Positions 59,912 to 64,000 of a stretch of DNA of 64,000 nt are shown piece after piece. Both the position numbers and the translations under genes were made by a program. Every line of letters begins with the position of its first letter. Positions within the stretch are counted from its first letter, which is position 1. Under the pieces are notes generated by a model that had not been told where the DNA came from, did no database searches, and saw nothing but the letters and a program-made list of their open reading frames with translations. The stretch comes from Gracilaria gracilis (taxonomy: Eukaryota; Rhodophyta; Florideophyceae; Gracilariales; Gracilariaceae): positions 1 through 64,000 of the forward strand of contig JARGSG010000096.1 in NCBI GenBank assembly GCA_030374805.1, in the 5' to 3' direction.

Positions 59912-61033
59912 ATGAAGCTGCACATCCCCTTCCTTATAATCTTTCTGTTCAGCCCAGTCTTTCGGAAGGATGGAGATGCTAATGCGGCACTTGATACAGT
60001 TTCGTTCGATGATCACGCAAATTGTCCATGTCAATGTCGAATAGAACAGGGCGTCTTGAGGCAAGTGTATACGGAATGTCAGATGTATTCGTACGAGAAG
60101 TGCAAGGTCTCTTTTTGCCTCAAAGAGGACAGACCAGGATTCTCGTGTTGTGACGAAGATATGTCAGGGAGCGCTCTTGGTGAAATTAATGTAGCGCTTG
60201 AAGGAGCACAATCTACCAATGAAGCGTACTTGTTTGACGAATACGATCTTTCTGAGTCAGCTGAAACATACCTGGCTGACGAGTATAATAGCTCTGAGTC
60301 GGGTAAATCAGACCTCGACGATGAAGTTCATGCTTCCGAATCACCTCTTCTGGAACCGAGTTACGACAATGTACAACAACACAATGAGAATGTATTCTCT
60401 TCTGAGGAGCCTTGCCATCACAAAAAAGTGTCGCCAACAGTTTCTGTGAGTGCTACGGGTACACCAAGTCCAACGGCTACGGCTTCGGTCACGGCAAGCG
60501 CCACGCCAACACGCACACCAAGTACATCACCATCACCAACGATAACGCCATCTGTGTCACCGTCGCCATCCCCCAAGTTTGCAACACTTCATTATGCCGC
60601 TGACAACGAAGCTTATGTGTATGTCAATGGCGTTCTGATTTCCGCTCTTACAGATTGGAAGCTGTTTGAAACGGTTTCATTTCCCTTGAAGCGGAACGAC
60701 GTGGTTGCAATTCTTGCCCAAGACAATGGAGGATGGTATGGCTTAATTGCGGCGTTGTATGTGGGAGACCGGTGGTATCTCACTGGCAGGGATGAATGGA
60801 AAGCAATCAAAGCCTTTGAGTTCCCTGGGGATGATGAGTTGTGGACGGTTCCTTTCTTCAACACTTGCAGTTGGGATCTTGTTGAGGCAAGACCTAACGC
60901 GGATGTGATCTTCAATGGGAAAGCGCCCAACTTTCCGTATGAAACGGGCGCTCAGTACGTTTGGGCTGATGATGCAGGAGAGAATGATGGCATTTTTGTA
61001 AGGTTTGTGCTGGGAGGCGAAGACTGTTCTTGA
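59912..61033 (+). CDS. Secreted protein with acidic region, mucin-like linker and C-terminal beta domain
   Basis: A 373-residue protein. The start at 59912 gives a signal peptide (MKLHIPFLIIFLFSPVF) and matches the TATA box; 17 upstream in-frame residues are ignored. A cysteine-rich N-terminal module (CPCQCR to FSCCDED, eight cysteines in about 45 residues) is followed by an acidic Ser/Glu repeat (EYDLSESAETYLADEY). Then comes a Ser/Thr/Pro linker of about 50 residues (TPSPTATASVTASATPTRTP), likely O-glycosylated. The C-terminal domain (about 230-373, containing EAYVYVNGVL, VVAILAQDNGGWYGLIAAL) resembles a galactose-binding-like jelly roll, as in carbohydrate-associated extracellular proteins. 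A wall- or matrix-binding role is inferred. Confidence 0.8.
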   Translation: MKLHIPFLIIFLFSPVFRKDGDANAALDTVSFDDHANCPCQCRIEQGVLRQVYTECQMYSYEKCKVSFCLKEDRPGFSCCDEDMSGSALGEINVALEGAQSTNEAYLFDEYDLSESAETYLADEYNSSESGKSDLDDEVHASESPLLEPSYDNVQQHNENVFSSEEPCHHKKVSPTVSVSATGTPSPTATASVTASATPTRTPSTSPSPTITPSVSPSPSPKFATLHYAADNEAYVYVNGVLISALTDWKLFETVSFPLKRNDVVAILAQDNGGWYGLIAALYVGDRWYLTGRDEWKAIKAFEFPGDDELWTVPFFNTCSWDLVEARPNADVIFNGKAPNFPYETGAQYVWADDAGENDGIFVRFVLGGEDCS

Positions 61034-62277
61034 AGAGGTATGTAATTCAAAGGTTGTACTGAATCAAACCTGAACACACATATTGTTCCCCAGAGTAAAG
61101 CACTCCTTGCAACGGACCTTGGGGAAAATAGGAGCGAGCGAGAATGACAGTACTAGTCCTGCACGCAAAAGCGTTCTTATAACCTAAAACAGATACCATA
61201 TAGGATTGGATGCCGAATCTCAAAAGCCCCATTCTTCGCAACCGAGGACTTCCTTCGCGGGCGCTGTCAAACACACTATGAGGACCACACATAAGTTCTT
61301 AGAAACGCCCCAAACTTGCAAAGCCCTTGTTGTCGATTGTGGGGTACAAACCATCATCATGACGAAATGCAACCTCCGACTATAGCTTGATTGTTAAGGG
61401 TTGAATGCAGATGCACTTGACCACTTAATGCGATGTACACAAGCGGTAACGCTACCTTTGTAAAGGGATTTTTGGCGGGAGACGCTCGCGCCAGACGATG
61501 GCCGGCCGACCTGAATTTCGCTCTTTACGAAAGCGAAAGGCTGTTCATGTGCGTCTGGCGTAGATATCATATCTATCTATCTTAGCACTTTGTAAGCTAG
61601 ATATGTCCAACGTACTTTGATAGATGAGATAGCACAGCTTCGACTTCCTGATCTAGCTAGCCCGCGAACGAGGTGCTCTTACAGTAAATTGAAAAGTTGC
61701 TGCAAAACTTTGCTCAAAATCAACCTGGATAACTTCGGATAGATACCCTTTTGGTAGAGTTGGTCGAGCTATACAGGGTTGATGTTCGAGTACATCCGTA
61801 TGGTGGAGCACGACTCTTTCACTACCAAAACTGAAAAGCAAGCCACTACTGTGCATAGATACAATGTTGACCGAAGTTGAAGGATCTTGAGCGGATTGTC
61901 TGTGCTTCGAATGACAATTGGTATTTTCATGTATCCAAAGTGTCTGTTATCCTGTACATGTTGATCCAACGTTGATTCCCAGAGTTCTTGGCGCGCTTCA
62001 TATCGTACGCATTGGTAACTTGCGTCAGGGGGCAACAGGAAATGCCCAAACCTCACGGATTGTAAAACGCTGGATACACATCCCATCCAGTAATTGTCAG
62101 AATCTAAGGGGTTTTCTATAATCGAGCCAACCTCTTTGACCGTATCGGAAGCCCAGCCAATCTTCTTGTACGTAGAAATCCTTTACTGCAAACCGAGCAC
62201 TGGGCAATAAGTCCGCCCTACGAGATTCAACGCTCTTTCGAACACGCTATCGTTCTGTCGCCCTATACGTCTCGACC
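61034..62277. other. Intergenic, no gene recognised
   Basis: Contains a weak hairpin cluster at 61481-61560 (CGCCAGACG/CGTCTGGCG and TTTCGCT/AGCGAAA) and the 5' flank of the RBBP5 homologue. No other feature. Confidence 0.4.
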
Positions 62278-64000
62278 ATGAACCGTGCTTTGCTTAATCC
62301 TTTTGAAGCCGCCGACCTTCCTCGTGGCATAGAGGAAGTTTTGGAACAGGATTCTGGTACTTGCATGCGATTCAACCGCCATGGTAATATCCTCGCAGTT
62401 GGTACTAAAACCGGTCAAGTCATTTTATGGGACTTTGACACACTGTCCATCGCTTGCGTTTTGGGAGACAGCAATACCCGATTTCCCGCCGTGACTTCCT
62501 TGTCATTTCCTGCACCAAGAAATGGTTCCATGGTGTTGGCTGCCCACGCAAATGGTGTTGTTCGGTTGTATGATACACTCTCTCGATCGGTAGCGTCGGA
62601 AATTACTTTCGAGATACCAATTGTTCAGGTCGTCTCCCATCCTAAGAAGTGTGATATAGCTGTCGTGGTACCCAAAAACTCCCACCCACTTGTTTTACAT
62701 ATAAGAAGAGGGGTGTATGAAGCAAAGACCGAACAGTTTGAAACAGTACAAGATCCAGGCCAGTTCATATATTTCAAAGCATCGGTGCTGCAAGGCGAAG
62801 TACTGGGAACTTCTGTACCTCACAAGATGCCCACTCGTCCTCCTAACGCCTTTGGAAATCATAAAATGTCAACCGTTCCTAACAAGGAAGGCTTCATTGC
62901 TTGTTCTGTTCTCTGTACTTCTGATGAGTATGACCAAGGAGTATCTGTGGAGAGTAGCGGAACGAAGCGCAAGAGCCCTTTTTATGTCACGTTCACTCGA
63001 GGAGGTGATTCCGTACTGAGGGGAGGACAGACCGGGCTCGTGAGAACATTCAAGTTGGAACAGTCTGGGGACCAGTCCCTTCCCACTGCAAAATGCGTCT
63101 CTGCTGTTATTGTTCCGGGAAAGGCATCTATTCGTTCAATACAGTTCTCTCGTAAGGGAAACACCGTACTCATTAACTCACAAGATCGCATCATGCGATT
63201 GTTTTTCGTTGAGCAAGTCATCGAAAGACAACAAGAAGATTTGGCAAAGCCCCCTACAATGGTTCTGAACAGCACCTTTGCCGAACTTGTGAACAAAGCT
63301 CAATGTCACAGCGCCTGTTTTTCACGTGATGGGGATTTTGTGTTGGGGGCAATGGAAGGTGCAGATCATCGTATTCATGTATGGAGAGCTGCTGATGGTT
63401 TTCTTGATCTTACGTTGGAGGGGCCGCGCGACGATATTGTACAGATTTTATGGCATCCTATGCGTCCCGTGTTCACCTCCCTTTCAGCAAGCGGAACTGT
63501 GTATGTATGGATGAAGAATTTTACTGAGAACTGGAGCGCCTTCGCGGCAGAATTCAACGAATTGGAAGCAAACGAAGAGTACGTCGAAGCGGAGGATGAG
63601 TTTGATCTAAAGGATCCTGAAGACGAGGAGAAACGCATAGAGCAACGAGAGAAGGAAGAAGCAGAAGATGTAAACGTTGACGTTTGTAACAAACTGGGCT
63701 GGTTTTCATCCGACTCGGACGAAGAAGATACTTACTTCTACGTCCCAGCAGTGCCAGAGGAGTCTTCTACTATTGGGTATGAGTTGGTGTCTGAGCGAAT
63801 CATTTCGGAAAAGATCCGGCAAGAAAGCCAAAGACTTGGAGAGAACCACGGAACGGCGAGACGAACAGAGGTGGGCAAGGGTATAGATATCACTGATAAC
63901 CGTCGAAAACGAAAAGTAGAACTACAAAACGCTTCTAAAACACCAAGACCAAAACGGTCATGCAACGGTGGGAAAAGAAGAGGCCGTGAGTCAAGGAATG
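62278..64000 (+). CDS. RBBP5: RBBP5/Swd1 homologue, COMPASS subunit (3' end beyond window)
   Basis: From ATG 62278 the frame is open for 574 codons to the right edge. The N-terminal WD40 propeller (about residues 20-410) begins with CMRFNRHGNILAVGTKTGQVILWD and includes SIRSIQFSRKGNTVLINSQDRIMRLF. Downstream, NWSAFAAEFNELEANEEY and an acidic stretch, then GWFSSDSDEEDTYFYVPAVPEE, match the segment after the propeller in animal RBBP5, which contacts ASH2L and the methyltransferase. A basic tail with putative nuclear signals (NRRKRK, GGKRRG) follows. RBBP5 is a core subunit of COMPASS/MLL complexes that methylate histone H3 lysine 4 in the nucleus. No intron is needed in the visible part. Confidence 0.95.
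   Translation, partial: MNRALLNPFEAADLPRGIEEVLEQDSGTCMRFNRHGNILAVGTKTGQVILWDFDTLSIACVLGDSNTRFPAVTSLSFPAPRNGSMVLAAHANGVVRLYDTLSRSVASEITFEIPIVQVVSHPKKCDIAVVVPKNSHPLVLHIRRGVYEAKTEQFETVQDPGQFIYFKASVLQGEVLGTSVPHKMPTRPPNAFGNHKMSTVPNKEGFIACSVLCTSDEYDQGVSVESSGTKRKSPFYVTFTRGGDSVLRGGQTGLVRTFKLEQSGDQSLPTAKCVSAVIVPGKASIRSIQFSRKGNTVLINSQDRIMRLFFVEQVIERQQEDLAKPPTMVLNSTFAELVNKAQCHSACFSRDGDFVLGAMEGADHRIHVWRAADGFLDLTLEGPRDDIVQILWHPMRPVFTSLSASGTVYVWMKNFTENWSAFAAEFNELEANEEYVEAEDEFDLKDPEDEEKRIEQREKEEAEDVNVDVCNKLGWFSSDSDEEDTYFYVPAVPEESSTIGYELVSERIISEKIRQESQRLGENHGTARRTEVGKGIDITDNRRKRKVELQNASKTPRPKRSCNGGKRRGRESRN

Overview
This window looks like nuclear DNA of a multicellular red alga, most like a florideophyte such as Chondrus. 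That is an inference. Nearly every gene is a single uninterrupted reading frame, genes are separated by 0.5-2.5 kb of repeat-scarred DNA, TATA boxes sit about 80-180 bp upstream of several starts, and gene content mixes eukaryotic chromatin machinery (an RBBP5/Swd1 homologue) with plant/algal-type enzymes (a PPDK, a plant/algal ketopantoate-reductase-like protein). No rRNA, CRISPR array or bacterial operon was seen.

Region 1 (1-18.9 kb) is repeat-rich. It holds a Rossmann-fold gene (minus strand), an unrecognised decayed coiled-coil coding region, a 122-bp tandem repeat of hairpin units, a perfect 52-bp palindrome, and an unrecognised decayed coding block. A 9.8-kb Ty3/gypsy chromovirus (6458-16251, two 507-bp LTRs, 5-bp target duplication) splits that block in two. 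A broken protein-kinase-like gene and a 5'-truncated LINE follow.

Region 2 (19-37 kb) is gene-richer. It has three paralogous secreted CRTAC1-like proteins (FG-GAP/VCBS repeats plus an ASPIC/UnbV tail), a small secreted cysteine protein, a secreted GCC2/GCC3-type cysteine-repeat protein, an intronless pyruvate phosphate dikinase and a secreted SIMPL-domain protein.

Region 3 (37-64 kb) holds a two-exon C2H2 zinc-finger microprotein, an unrecognised 506-residue protein, a LURP-one-like protein, a secreted haloalkane-dehalogenase-like enzyme, a secreted PQQ-sugar-dehydrogenase-like beta-propeller, a secreted DNA/RNA non-specific endonuclease, a DUF1963-like protein and a secreted protein with a mucin-like linker. 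The 5' part of the RBBP5 homologue runs off the right edge. Small DNA transposon remnants and LINE tails lie between them. The genes do not form one pathway, but most host genes encode proteins with signal peptides.

The most unusual signal is inside the chromovirus. The gapped palindrome ACC-N5-GGT occurs about 70 times in 9.8 kb (about 2-3 expected by chance). It is spread over both LTRs, the coding part in all codon phases, and most densely over a 2.2-kb noncoding tract. I know of no described LTR element with such a motif array.
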